Assembly (NCBI GenBank): GCA_964436765.1
Contig: CAYTEH010000010.1
Coordinates: 1-39,195 of the forward strand
Direction of reading: 5' to 3'
Origin: CAYTEH01 sp964436765
GTDB taxonomy: Bacteria > Patescibacteriota > Gracilibacteria > Peribacterales > Peribacteraceae
Length of the DNA: 39,195 bases
Shown: positions 14,377-22,786 of the stretch, in pieces
How the letters are laid out: each line of letters opens with the position of its first letter
Position numbering within the stretch: the stretch's first letter is position 1
Notes under the pieces: model-generated
Told to the model about the DNA's origin: nothing
The model's database searches: none
Seen by the model: only the letters and a program-made list of their open reading frames with translations
Program-made: the position numbers and the translations under genes

Positions 14377-15375
14377 TTACGTGGGTGACCTCATGTTCCC
14401 ATGTCTCAAGTGTTTATCGAGGTGCTGCTCGCTCGGGTGCATGCCGGCCATTTCGAGCATGAGCGCTCCGGCGATGATGAATGCACCTCCGATCAGATGA
14501 TAGAGCTCAATCGATTCCCCGAGAAACCAGGCCGAGAAGACGATGGAACCGATCACGGGCAGGTTCAGGCAGAAAGAGACGGTGGTCACGGGGAGGCGCT
14601 CCATGGCCTCGTAGAAGCTGAAGAGGTTGAGGAAGCGCGAGATGAAGGCGAACCCGAGCAGCACGGGAAGCACCTGGAGCGGGAACGCGGCGATTTCGGC
14701 TACCAGCGGATGCGAGACGAACGGAGAGAGCAGGAAGAAGGCAGTCATGCCCACCATCGAGCGCGTGAGGATGACGATGTTCGGGTCGGCATGCGGCAAG
14801 AATTTGCGAAAGACAATGCCCCCAGTCGCGTAGCAGAAGCAGGAGACGACGACGATGAAGTCGCCGACAGAGAGCTCGATGCCGTCGGTGAACCCACGGA
14901 GCGCGATGATGATGATGCCGCCGAGGATGGTGAGGATCGACAGCGCATGCGCCCGGTGAAATGACTCGCGCAGAACGACAACAGCAAGGAGCGTCAGAAA
15001 TACCATTTCGGCGTTGCCGAAGAGGGCTCCGTTGATGGCCGTCGTTTTGCTGAGACCCACGAAGAGCAACAGCGGCGCCAGTACGCCGTTGAGCATGCCG
15101 ATGAGGAGCAGCGGGATGTAGGATTTCTTTTCCAGACTCAGGAATGCCCTGAATGTCGGCACGGTGCCAAACGACAGCAGCACGAAGAATCCGGTGAGCA
15201 TTTCGCTCATGAAGACGAGCGTGATGGGCGAGAGGACCCCCGTGAGAATCTTGGCGAAGGCGTTGTACGTGGAGGAACTCAGCACCATAACGCCGAGGGC
15301 GATCCACCCCAGGTTCAGGGCTGCGGGTTCATCGCGCAGCTGCACGAAGGGCCATTTCCGGATATTGATATGCAT
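14377..15375 (-). CDS. EamA/DMT-family transporter
   Basis: 332 residues from ATG at 15375. The frame opens at 15396, but a perfect TATAAT ends nine bases before 15375. Ten hydrophobic segments form two EamA repeats: SSSTYNAFAKILTGVLSPITLVFMSEML and LLFVGLSKTTAINGALFGNAEMVFLTLLAVVVLRESF in the first, and GDFIVVVSCFCYATGGIVFRKFL and LPVTTVSFCLNLPVIGSIVFSAWFLGESIELYHLIGGAFIIAGALML in the second. A membrane permease of unknown substrate, only distantly similar to the DMT protein at 1564-2454. It ends a few bases from repeat locus C and is convergent with the SLH gene. Confidence 0.9.
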   Translation of the reverse strand: MHINIRKWPFVQLRDEPAALNLGWIALGVMVLSSSTYNAFAKILTGVLSPITLVFMSEMLTGFFVLLSFGTVPTFRAFLSLEKKSYIPLLLIGMLNGVLAPLLLFVGLSKTTAINGALFGNAEMVFLTLLAVVVLRESFHRAHALSILTILGGIIIIALRGFTDGIELSVGDFIVVVSCFCYATGGIVFRKFLPHADPNIVILTRSMVGMTAFFLLSPFVSHPLVAEIAAFPLQVLPVLLGFAFISRFLNLFSFYEAMERLPVTTVSFCLNLPVIGSIVFSAWFLGESIELYHLIGGAFIIAGALMLEMAGMHPSEQHLDKHLRHGNMRSPT

Positions 15376-15384
15376 TTCACGAAT

Positions 15385-15390
15385 ATTATA
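15385..15390 (-). promoter_or_regulatory. consensus extended -10 box of the second DMT gene
   Basis: On the minus strand TATAAT preceded by TGT (extended -10 type), nine bases before ATG at 15375; no good -35 box. It supports a leaderless start and the shorter protein. Confidence 0.65.
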
Positions 15391-15449
15391 ACACAAATAT
15401 GCTTGTTTGAAAAGTCTCCAGCAGGCAGGTTCTGGGCTACCGTACGCTC

Positions 15450-17237
15450 ATGTTCGCGCGTTTTGCGCACCGGGTATGGCATGTCCCCCTTGTACTTGTT
15501 TTGGTCGGACTCGCATTGTACGGGCCGTTTTTGACAAATATGTTCGTGTCCCTCGATGACGATCTTCTCATCTACAAGAATCCAGCCGTGCAGGAAATCA
15601 CCATCAAGTCCCTCTGGTTTATTTCTACGCACTACGACCCCGAGCTCTATATCCCGCTCACGTTTTTCTCGTACCAGATCGATCACCTGGTATGGGGCCT
15701 CAATCCGTTCGGGTTTCATCTGACGAACCTGGCGATCGCCGTCTGCGTGGCCTGGGCGCTTTTCTGGGTCGCCATGGAACTCACGGGCAGCCGGCTTACT
15801 GCGCTACTGTGCGCCGTTCTGTTCTTGATCCATCCGCTCAATACCGAGGCGATCCTCTGGGCCGCGGCGCGGAAAGACCTTCTCTCGGGGCTCTTCTTCT
15901 TCCTGTCGATAGGATGGTACCTCTCGTACCGTCGCGATGGCGGAAGACGGTGGCTCCTGTTCTCCATCGTCGCGTTCGCGCTGGGGCTTCTCTCCAAAGT
16001 CTCCATCATCCTGCTCCCGGTCATTCTCATGCTCGTCGACTGGTACCAGGGACGGGTATTCACCAGGGACGTCTGGAAGGAGAAGGTCCCGTACGCCGTC
16101 CTCTCCGCTATCTTCGGCATCATCGCGGTCGTCGGCAAGAGCGGCGTCATCGCGTCATCGAGCACGCGCGAGAATGTCCTGCTCGCGGCGAAGAGCACTG
16201 TTTTCTACCTTCAGAAGATCATCTGGCCGTCTGCTTTTTCGGTCATCTATCCGCAGCACACTCCCGTCACCCTCGGATCGTTGGAGTTCTTGATTCCGCT
16301 CTTGCTCTGCGTGCTGCTCGCGGCTGCCGCTGTCATGCTACGCCGGTACAGGATCTTTGCCTTCGGCGTCGCGTGGTACATGATCCTGCTCGTGCCAAAC
16401 TTCACCAACTTCCTCAAGAACGGATTCCTTTTTTTCGCATCTGATCGCTACGCGTTCCTTGCCTCGGCAGGCATTTTTTTGCTTGTTGCCTCCGTCGTGG
16501 ACAGGCTCATTCACAGCGGCACGCGCTTACGTATCGCGGTCCCGTGGCTGACGGTCGCATTGCTGCTGGTCCTCGCCTCGCAGGCATACCGGCAGGCAGG
16601 CTCGTGGCAAAACAGCGAAACGCTGTATCGCACTGTTATCGCACAGTATCCGGAATCGGCGCTTGCACATACCAATTTGGGGTCATTGCTCAAAATGGAC
16701 GGCCGGCGTGCGGAGGCAGAAGCCGAGATCAGCGCAGCGCTGGCAATCGATCCGCAGCTCACAGCCGCACACATCAACAGGGGTGATCTGCTCAAAGAGA
16801 AGGGCGACATTGCCGGGTCGGTTGCTGCGTACGAGAAAGCGGTGGAACCTCTCCTGAAAAAGCAGACGCTGAACATCGACGAAGTGGCCGCATTCTACGT
16901 GCTGGCGATGGCGTACGAGGGGCAGGGGCGGGGCGACGACGCGCTCACACAATACGAAATTGCGTCATTGAAGGCGCCGCATCTCGCGGAGCCGCAGTAT
17001 AACGTCGGGCTCCAGTACGAAAAACTTCTACTGACCGATAAAGCGATTGCGGCCTACAGGCGTGCGGTGGAACTGAACCCGCATGAGCCCGATGCGCACT
17101 ATCACCTTGCCGGGCTGTTGGCGGAGCAGGGGAAATTGCCCGAGGCGCTCGCGGAACTCGAAGCGGTGCTGGCAATCAATCCGACCTATCCGAACGCGGC
17201 GGGGCACGCGGCGAGGATCAGGCAGATGATGCGGTAA
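15450..17237 (+). CDS. TMTC-like membrane glycosyltransferase with TPR repeats
   Basis: 595 residues. The N-terminal ~370 residues hold about nine to eleven membrane helices. The first extracytoplasmic loop has SLDDDLLIYKNP, the acidic motif expected of GT-C enzymes, then TFFSYQIDHLVWGLNPFGFHLTNL, IHPLNTEAILWAAARKDLLSGLFFFL and FLKNGFLFFASDRYAFLASAG, all typical of the TMTC/O-mannosyltransferase-like family. From about residue 395 there are four to five TPR repeats (SALAHTNLGSLLKMDGRRAEAEAEISAALAIDP, AEPQYNVGLQYEKLLLTDKAIAAYRRAVELNP, PDAHYHLAGLLAEQGKLPEALAELEAVLAINP). It probably transfers a lipid-linked sugar to exported proteins, with TPRs outside the membrane. TACCGT ends six bases before ATG. 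Confidence 0.85.
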   Translation: MFARFAHRVWHVPLVLVLVGLALYGPFLTNMFVSLDDDLLIYKNPAVQEITIKSLWFISTHYDPELYIPLTFFSYQIDHLVWGLNPFGFHLTNLAIAVCVAWALFWVAMELTGSRLTALLCAVLFLIHPLNTEAILWAAARKDLLSGLFFFLSIGWYLSYRRDGGRRWLLFSIVAFALGLLSKVSIILLPVILMLVDWYQGRVFTRDVWKEKVPYAVLSAIFGIIAVVGKSGVIASSSTRENVLLAAKSTVFYLQKIIWPSAFSVIYPQHTPVTLGSLEFLIPLLLCVLLAAAAVMLRRYRIFAFGVAWYMILLVPNFTNFLKNGFLFFASDRYAFLASAGIFLLVASVVDRLIHSGTRLRIAVPWLTVALLLVLASQAYRQAGSWQNSETLYRTVIAQYPESALAHTNLGSLLKMDGRRAEAEAEISAALAIDPQLTAAHINRGDLLKEKGDIAGSVAAYEKAVEPLLKKQTLNIDEVAAFYVLAMAYEGQGRGDDALTQYEIASLKAPHLAEPQYNVGLQYEKLLLTDKAIAAYRRAVELNPHEPDAHYHLAGLLAEQGKLPEALAELEAVLAINPTYPNAAGHAARIRQMMR

Positions 17238-17243
17238 GAATGT

Positions 17244-17269
17244 TGTCACCCTGAGCCCGTCGAAGTGCG
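17244..17269 (+). repeat. decayed REP-like copy (family 1)
   Basis: GTCACCCTGAGC matches the copy at 8580, but the core is shortened (CCGTCGA) and the closing stem is lost (AGTGCGG instead of AGGGTGA). It lies just after the TPR glycosyltransferase stop and upstream of csaA. Confidence 0.6.
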
Positions 17270-17298
17270 GCAAAATTGCTGTAGTATATACTTTGATA

Positions 17299-17631
17299 AT
17301 GATCACTCACGACGACTTTTCCAAGGTCGACATCCGCGTCGGCACGGTGCGATCGGTCGAGTCGTTTCCGGAAGGGAAATTTTCGACGCATATTTTGATG
17401 ATCGATTTCGGCGCGGAGATCGGGATCAAAAAATCACTAGCGAAGCTGAAGCCTCTGTATGAGGGGCCGGAACTGGTGGGCAAGCAGGTCATCGCGGTGG
17501 TGAACTTCCCGCCCAAGCAGATCGGGAAGCATCTTTCGGAATGCCTCACGCTCGGCATGCCGAATGAAGAGGGGAATGCTGTTTTGTTGCATCCCGAAAG
17601 GGGAGTGCCCGATGGGGGACGGTTGTTTTAG
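17299..17631 (+). CDS. csaA: CsaA-type tRNA-binding/export chaperone
   Basis: 110 residues from ATG at 17299. A single OB-fold of the tRNA-binding (EMAP/MetRS C-terminal) family spans the protein. FSKVDIRVGTVRSVESFPEGKFSTHILMIDFGAEIGIKKSLAKL, VGKQVIAVVNFPPKQIGKHLSECLTLGMPNEEGNAVLLHPERGVPDGGRLF follows CsaA along its whole length, including the NFPPKQIG signature. CsaA of Bacillus is described as a secretion-related chaperone; homologues bind tRNA-like ligands and dimerise. TATACT (17287-17292) ends six bases before ATG, leaderless type; the frame also contains an upstream TTG that overlaps the box region and is unlikely to be used. It stands alone, convergent with tRNA-Leu. Confidence 0.92.
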   Translation: MITHDDFSKVDIRVGTVRSVESFPEGKFSTHILMIDFGAEIGIKKSLAKLKPLYEGPELVGKQVIAVVNFPPKQIGKHLSECLTLGMPNEEGNAVLLHPERGVPDGGRLF

Positions 17632-17651
17632 TTGGGCAATGCGACTCCGCG

Positions 17652-17748
17652 CTAACGCGCTTCACTCACTGTCATTCGACTCGCCCGGTGATAAACATCG
17701 CGGTTTACCATGAGCGAGCTTCTCGTAGCACGAGAAGCGAGTCGAATG
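17652..17748. repeat. nested palindromic element abutting tRNA-Leu
   Basis: Outer arms CATTCGACTCGC (17673-17684) and GCGAGTCGAATG (17737-17748) are perfect 12-bp complements. Inside are a perfect 9-bp hairpin GCTTCTCGT-AGC-ACGAGAAGC (17718-17738) and a weaker bulged hairpin TAAAC/GTTTA closed by CTCGC/GCGAG. The two inner hairpins on one stem make a three-way junction. A small GCGC-TAAC-GCGC hairpin precedes it. Its right arm reaches the CCA end of tRNA-Leu. Confidence 0.7.
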
Positions 17749-17836
17749 GTGCCGCCGGCTGGGCTCGAACCAGCAAGTCCCGGTAAGAGGACAGGGGATT
17801 TTAAGTCCCCCGCGTATACCATTTCGCCACGGCGGC
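17747..17836 (-). tRNA. tRNA-Leu (anticodon TAA), CCA encoded
   Basis: On the minus strand GCCGCCG begins at 17836 and pairs with CGGCGGC at the 3' end, followed by A and an encoded CCA (17747-17749). The anticodon stem GGGGA/TCCCC encloses CTTAAAA (anticodon TAA). A long variable arm with stem GTCC...GGAC and the T arm GCTGGTTCGAGCCCAGC are present, as expected for class II tRNA-Leu. Confidence 0.96.
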
Positions 17837-17896
17837 AGGGCACACAGAAAGATCGATCCGGTTCCGAGTATACCTGAGTAAACGCACGGAAGCCGG

Positions 17897-19153
17897 TCAG
17901 ATGGGCAGCGCCTCTAAGGGCACGCTTGTGGGAACGGCGGCTTTGGTTTTCTCGCCCACCTTCAGTACCTCGCCTGAGATCGGATCGACTTCCTCCGCTT
18001 TCACAATGAGGCGGCGGAGCGTCGTGCCGATGGGCGTGCAGGTCATGAGGGTCGCCGTGCGCGCGTCGCCGGGCTGGTCCAAAACGGAGACATCGGAGGG
18101 TGAGACTTCTTTCTTGCTGCGGACGATGTAGCGGTGCTTGTCGCCGCCGAAGTACACCCAGTACTCGTCACCGACGTTCAGTTCATGCAGGCGCGCAAAG
18201 ACGGTCTTATACTGCCCCGGGTCCCATGGATAGTAGGAACTGTGGCCCGTGACGAAGAAGTTGCCCGCCTGGCCCGGACGCGCGGTGCCCGGGTAGTGCA
18301 CGACTCCATCGCGCAGGGCGGCCTGGATATCGGCTTCCACTTGCGTCCAGTCTTGTCGCAGCAGGGCTGCCGTGGATGGCTGGGTGAGCGGCACATTCAG
18401 ATTCAATTTGGGGATCACGATCCTGTTTTCGGGCGGCCCGACGGGTGACAGAAACGCGAGAAGATCCCCGCGGTCCTTGGCATCGGAGAGCATGTGCGCG
18501 GCTTCCACCAGCTCGCCGCCGATGGCGGCGTTGAGCTGCTCGCCGGCGGCATCCAGGCTGGGGCCCTGCAAAAATGTATCCACCTGCGCGCTGGCGATTT
18601 GCCAGAAGCTCTGGTAGTTGAGGGCCGTGAAGAGCACGAGGAAGATGCCTGCAAACGTGCCGCCAAAGCGCACGATATCGAACAGGAACAACGTTCCGCG
18701 GCTGTATTGTGTCAGCTGCTTCTTGCGTCCGGGCACCCATACCGGCTGCACCAAAAATCGCCACGATGTGCGGCCAATATTTCGGACGTCGGCTCCCAGG
18801 CGCTTCAGTCCTATTCTGCCGCGCGCCGGACTGATGGTGTAACGGTATTGGTCGAGGCCGTCCTGTACCGCGGCTCGCGTGAACGCAGTCATGCCACTCA
18901 TGATTTTCCGTACGTCGGCCATGCGTTCCCGCGATTGCTCCACGCGCGTCATCTCTGCCTCATCCGCGTCCTTTTCCAGAATGTTCCAGGTGACGATCTC
19001 TTCCCGGATCGGGGGTGTATTCGCAGGTGCAGGAGCCAGGTGCAGCTCGGTTGGCTCGGGCGCTCGGGCATCGGAAACCGGTTCCGCCTGAGGCAGGATG
19101 ATATTGCCGTCCGCATCATACGTCGCCCGGCGGTTGGGAGAGCCCGAAAGCAT
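17897..19153 (-). CDS. sortase with long cytoplasmic N-terminus
   Basis: 418 residues. An unusually long N-terminal region (about 1-150), with a proline-rich segment and helices, is predicted cytoplasmic; one membrane helix follows at about 157-180 (FDIVRFGGTFAGIFLVLFTAL). The extracytoplasmic sortase domain (about 235-395) starts RIVIPKLNLNVPL and has the catalytic His in FVTGHSSYYPW, the Cys in TLMTC (sortase signature TLxTC) and the Arg in TLRRLIVKAE, so the triad is complete. It covalently anchors or links surface proteins at a sorting motif. No canonical LPXTG protein is seen in the window; the cohesin and cupredoxin proteins end in possible variants. TATACT preceded by TGC ends six bases before ATG. 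Confidence 0.92.
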   Translation of the reverse strand: MLSGSPNRRATYDADGNIILPQAEPVSDARAPEPTELHLAPAPANTPPIREEIVTWNILEKDADEAEMTRVEQSRERMADVRKIMSGMTAFTRAAVQDGLDQYRYTISPARGRIGLKRLGADVRNIGRTSWRFLVQPVWVPGRKKQLTQYSRGTLFLFDIVRFGGTFAGIFLVLFTALNYQSFWQIASAQVDTFLQGPSLDAAGEQLNAAIGGELVEAAHMLSDAKDRGDLLAFLSPVGPPENRIVIPKLNLNVPLTQPSTAALLRQDWTQVEADIQAALRDGVVHYPGTARPGQAGNFFVTGHSSYYPWDPGQYKTVFARLHELNVGDEYWVYFGGDKHRYIVRSKKEVSPSDVSVLDQPGDARTATLMTCTPIGTTLRRLIVKAEEVDPISGEVLKVGEKTKAAVPTSVPLEALPI

Positions 19154-19309
19154 CAGGATAGTATAGCAGAAATATGGCTTTGGCGTAAGGAGAAGATGGT
19201 ACGCAAAGGGGAGCAGAATACCATGAAAAGGAACGTGAAAATGGAATCACATGCGTACAATGATTCAAAGGATGCACAGGAGTGCTGGACATTAATATCT
19301 TTTGTATCC

Positions 19310-20398
19310 TCATGCAATAACCCCTCCCCCAACGACCTCCTCGCCTCTGTACAGCACCAGCGACTGGCCGGGCGCCTGGGGCGGCTGGGGCGTTTCGAAC
19401 GTGAAGACGGCTGCGTCGTCGCGCACCTCCAGCGTCCCGCGCAGGCGCGGGCTCAGCGACCGCACCCGGCACTCGAACGGAGATGGTCCCGTTTCGGGTT
19501 TCCACGACACCCAGCGGACGTCCGTGAGCGCGATCGACTGCGTCCGCTCTTTTCCCTTCTCCTCGACGATCAACGAATTGCTTACGGGTTCTTTGGCGAC
19601 CACCTCCAGCGGGATCGTGAGACCGCCGATGCCCAGACCCCGCCGCTGGCCCACCGTGTACAGGGGAAGGCCTTCGTGCTTTCCCATCACCGTGCCGTCA
19701 CGCCGCACGATCCTGCCCGGCTCCATGGAGTCTTTTAGATGTCTCTTCAAAAATTCCTCGGGCGTTTTTTCGGGAAAGAAGCACAGGTCCTGGCTTTCGC
19801 GGTAGTAGTCATCGAACGGCACGCCGAAGGAGTGCGCCAGCGAATAGATCTCGGACTTTTGCATCGCGCCCAGCGGGAACAGCACGTGGCGGAGCTGGTC
19901 TTGCGTGAGGCCGTAGAGGTAGTAACTCTGGTCCTTGGCCGCATCCGCCGCTTCCAGCAACAAATGCCGGTCGCTGCCGTCTGCCATGCGCTCGCGCGCC
20001 GTCCGCGCGTAGTGGCCGGTCGCGAGCCGGTCGCAACCGAATTCCTTCATCAATTCGAGCAGCTTGCCGAACTTGATGGTGCGGTTGCACCTGATGCAGG
20101 GGTTGGGCGTGATGCCCTTCCTGTAGCCGTCCAAAAACGGATCCACCACTTCCTGCTTGAAGGCGTCCTGCAGATCGATGACGTGGTAGGGAATCCCCAG
20201 TTTTTTCGCGACGAACGCCGAGCGCGCGGCCGTCTGGGCGTTGCAGCACTTGCTCGGCAAAATCTCCGCCATCGCGGGCGCGAGTGGGTCGCTCCAGAGC
20301 GTGAACCGTACTCCCACAAGCTCGTGCCCCTGCTCGGCAAGCAGATGGGCGACGGTGGAAGAGTCAATGCCTCCTGATAATGCGACGAGGATGCGCAT
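19310..20398 (-). CDS. mnmA: tRNA-specific 2-thiouridylase MnmA
   Basis: 362 residues from ATG at 20398. The open frame runs far upstream, but TATAAT with TGC before it ends six bases upstream of this ATG, and MRILVALSGGIDSS is the family's natural opening. The PP-loop SGGIDSS binds ATP. Catalytic cysteines are in NPCIRCN and QDLCFF, and ATGHYAR and KDQSYYLYGLTQDQLRHVLFPLG are typical MnmA motifs. C-terminal beta domains follow (YTVGQRRGLGIGG, ECRVRSLSPRLRGTLEV). The enzyme installs the 2-thio group of U34 in Lys, Glu and Gln tRNAs using sulfur passed by a relay. Confidence 0.97.
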   Translation of the reverse strand: MRILVALSGGIDSSTVAHLLAEQGHELVGVRFTLWSDPLAPAMAEILPSKCCNAQTAARSAFVAKKLGIPYHVIDLQDAFKQEVVDPFLDGYRKGITPNPCIRCNRTIKFGKLLELMKEFGCDRLATGHYARTARERMADGSDRHLLLEAADAAKDQSYYLYGLTQDQLRHVLFPLGAMQKSEIYSLAHSFGVPFDDYYRESQDLCFFPEKTPEEFLKRHLKDSMEPGRIVRRDGTVMGKHEGLPLYTVGQRRGLGIGGLTIPLEVVAKEPVSNSLIVEEKGKERTQSIALTDVRWVSWKPETGPSPFECRVRSLSPRLRGTLEVRDDAAVFTFETPQPPQAPGQSLVLYRGEEVVGGGVIA

Positions 20399-20504
20399 GG
20401 CGGCATTATAGCAAAAGGAAGCCGATGTTGCCGCATTGGAAGCATCGTTTTCCCGTGTAATTTTCCGCCGTGACGCACGTCCTACATGGAGTACAATCGT
20501 CCAT

Positions 20505-21569
20505 ATGCCTTCACACATCTCCACCTTCATCGCGCATGCACGGTCCAAAGGAATGGACCACCAGACAATCCGTATGCTCCTTCTGAGCTCAGGATGGAAG
20601 GAGAAAGACATCTCCCAGGCGCTCGCATCCGAGTCGCTCGATATGCCCGTACCGCTGCCGGCCGACGCCGGATCGGCACGTGACGCGTTCTTCCACCTGC
20701 TCAGTTTCACGGCGCTCACGTCGACGGTCGTCAGTCTCATCTTCCTTTTCTTCGAATTCATCAACCGCCTGATGCCCGATCCCGCGTTTCCCGTGTACTA
20801 CGATGACGTGTCGTCGGTCCGCTGGCAGCTGGCCGTTCTCTTCGTGTCGTTTCCGCTCTTCCTCTGGATGAACCGGTTGCTCATGAAGGAATATGCGCAG
20901 CACAGTGAAAAACTTGCGTCCGGTATCCGCCGCTGGCTTACGTACCTCACGCTCTTTGTGACAGCATGCACGCTCGTCGGTGACCTGATCACGCTCATCT
21001 TCTGGCTGCTTCAGGGCGAGGTGACGATCCGCTTCCTCCTCAAGGTGACAGTCGTCTTCGTGCTGGCCGGTCTGCCATTCCGGTATTTTCTGTACTCCAT
21101 GCGCATCGCGCCCGAGCGCTTCTCGGCGCACAAGATTCACATGCGGTACCTTCTCTGCAGCGCCGTGCTCGTGCTTGGCGGCATAGTCGGCGCATTCCTT
21201 ATCACGGGAAGTCCCATGTACGGGCGTACGGAGCGTTTCGACGAGCAGCGGCTCACGGACCTTCGCGCGATCCACAGTGAGGTGATGAACATCACGGGTA
21301 TCTACAGCGTGCCGGCACCCGTAAAGGTTCTGCCGAAGCCGCTCCCCGCAACCCTCGACGAGGTCGCCTCCAGCGCGACGTACCAGAAAATTTCGACGGT
21401 TGATCCGGAGACCGGTCTGCCGTACGTGTACCGGGTCACATCCGACCACGAGTTTGACCTGTGCGCGACGTTCTCGCTGCCGCGCGATATGCAGTACGAC
21501 ATCTTCTGGAACCATCCTGCCGGCTTGCACTGCTTCAAGGTCGATGCGCTGGATACGCAGATGCGATAG
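20505..21569 (+). CDS. DUF5671-like multi-pass membrane protein
   Basis: 354 residues from ATG at 20505; TACAAT ends seven bases upstream. The N-terminal ~45 residues (ISTFIAHARSKGMDHQTIRMLLLSSGWKEKDISQAL) form a UBA-like helical module common at the start of CPR membrane proteins. Four to five hydrophobic segments follow between about residues 70 and 245 (FFHLLSFTALTSTVVSLIFLFFEFI, LAVLFVSFPLFLWM, WLTYLTLFVTACTLVGDLITLIFWLL, FLLKVTVVFVLAGLPFRYFLY, LLCSAVLVLGGIVGAFLITG), matching the DUF5671 layout. A C-terminal extracytoplasmic domain (about 250-354, DLRAIHSEVMNITGIY...DFDLCATFSLP-like) contains DPETGLPYVYRV, a pattern seen in type IV pilin-like or secreted CPR proteins. Function unknown. 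Confidence 0.75.
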   Translation: MPSHISTFIAHARSKGMDHQTIRMLLLSSGWKEKDISQALASESLDMPVPLPADAGSARDAFFHLLSFTALTSTVVSLIFLFFEFINRLMPDPAFPVYYDDVSSVRWQLAVLFVSFPLFLWMNRLLMKEYAQHSEKLASGIRRWLTYLTLFVTACTLVGDLITLIFWLLQGEVTIRFLLKVTVVFVLAGLPFRYFLYSMRIAPERFSAHKIHMRYLLCSAVLVLGGIVGAFLITGSPMYGRTERFDEQRLTDLRAIHSEVMNITGIYSVPAPVKVLPKPLPATLDEVASSATYQKISTVDPETGLPYVYRVTSDHEFDLCATFSLPRDMQYDIFWNHPAGLHCFKVDALDTQMR

Positions 21570-21584
21570 GGATTGGCGGTCAGA

Positions 21585-21667
21585 GTATTGGAATACTGGA
21601 GTACTGGAATAATAGGGACCGGTCGGTCCTATTATTCCAATATTCCAATACTCAAATATTCCACTAT
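21585..21667. repeat. octamer inverted-repeat element, locus D (4+4 units)
   Basis: Four 8-mers GTATTGGA, ATACTGGA, GTACTGGA and ATAATAGG (21585-21616), a palindromic centre with GGACC-GGTC-GGTCC, then four inverted 8-mers (21636-21667; on the minus strand ATAGTGGA, ATATTTGA, GTATTGGA and ATATTGGA). The last unit overlaps the -10 box of prfA (TATCCT, 21665-21670). Confidence 0.8.
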
Positions 21668-21676
21668 CCTATGCCC

Positions 21677-22686
21677 ATGATCGAGAAGCTCCGCGCGCTG
21701 GCCCGTGAACACGCCGACGTGTCCCAAAAACTGCAGGATCCGTCCGTGTACGACAATCCCAGGGAAATGGCGCGTCTGGGCAAGCGCCTGAGCGAGCTGG
21801 ACCCGCTCGTGGAGATGCTCAAGCAGTACGACGACGCACAAGCCGCGATCGCCTATGTGGGTCAGGTGAAGGATGACCCCGACATGCTGGAGCTGGCGGA
21901 GGAGGAGGCGGAGCACGCGCGCGCCATCATCCCGGGGCTCGAGCAGCAGATGCGCTCGTTTTTGATTCCCAAAGACCCCGACGACGACAAGAGCGTGATC
22001 GTGGAAGTGCGTGCCGGCGCGGGTGGCGACGAGGCGTCACTCTTCGCAGCGGAACTCGTGCGCATGTACCTGCGGTACGCCGAGGAGCAGGGGTGGAAGA
22101 CCGAGATGCTCGACAAATCCGACGCCGACGCGGGCGGCATCAAGGAAGCCTCGTTCAAAATAGATGGCTCCGGCATCTACGGGAAGCTCAAGTACGAATC
22201 GGGCGTGCACCGGGTGCAGCGCATCCCCGCGACCGAAGCGAAGGGGCGCATCCATACCTCCACTGCGACCGTGGCCATCCTTCCCGAGGCCGAGGAGGTT
22301 GATGTCGTCATCAATCCTTCGGATCTGCGCATCGATACCTACCGCAGCGGCGGCGCGGGCGGCCAGAACGTCAATAAAGTGGAAACCGCCATCCGCATCA
22401 CGCATATTCCCACCAATACCGTCGTCGCGTGCCAGACGGAACGTAGCCAGCTCAAAAACCGCACCCTTGCGATGAGCCTGCTTCGCAGCCGTCTCTACGC
22501 CGCCGAACAGGAGCGGCTTGCCAAAGAGCGCGGCGAGCTCCGGTCGGGGCAAATCGGCTCGGGCGACCGCAGCGAGAAGATCCGCACCTACAACTTTCCG
22601 CAGGACCGGGTGACCGACCATCGCATCGGGCAGAACTTCAGCAATCTTCCCTCCATTATGGAAGGGAACATCGGGAAGATCGTCGA
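21677..22686 (+). CDS. prfA: peptide chain release factor 1 (3' end lost in gap)
   Basis: The first ~336 residues of RF1, from ATG at 21677; TATCCT ends six bases upstream, and an ATG at 21671 directly abuts the box and is less likely. Domain 1 is helical (IEKLRALAREHADVSQKLQDP). The central domain carries ATEAKGRIHTSTATVAILPE, and the catalytic loop RSGGAGGQNVNKVETAIRI has the GGQ that triggers peptide release. C-terminal RIRTYNFPQDRVTDHRIG motifs follow. The stop-codon region includes IPATEAKGR (the PxT-like codon recognition of RF1 lies in this domain). The frame runs into the 100-N gap, so roughly the last 20-25 residues are missing. It recognises UAA and UAG. Confidence 0.96.
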
Positions 22687-22786
22687 NNNNNNNNNNNNNN
22701 NNNNNNNNNNNNNNNNNNNNNNNNNNNNNNNNNNNNNNNNNNNNNNNNNNNNNNNNNNNNNNNNNNNNNNNNNNNNNNNNNNNNNN
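22687..22786. other. assembly gap of 100 N
   Basis: Exactly 100 N, the usual placeholder for a gap of unknown size. It removes the prfA 3' end and the purD 3' end, and anything lying between these convergent genes. Confidence 0.99.

Noticed and set aside
18494..19738. 414-aa plus-strand frame across sortase and mnmA
   Set aside because: Antisense to two well-recognised genes; composition typical of a shadow frame.
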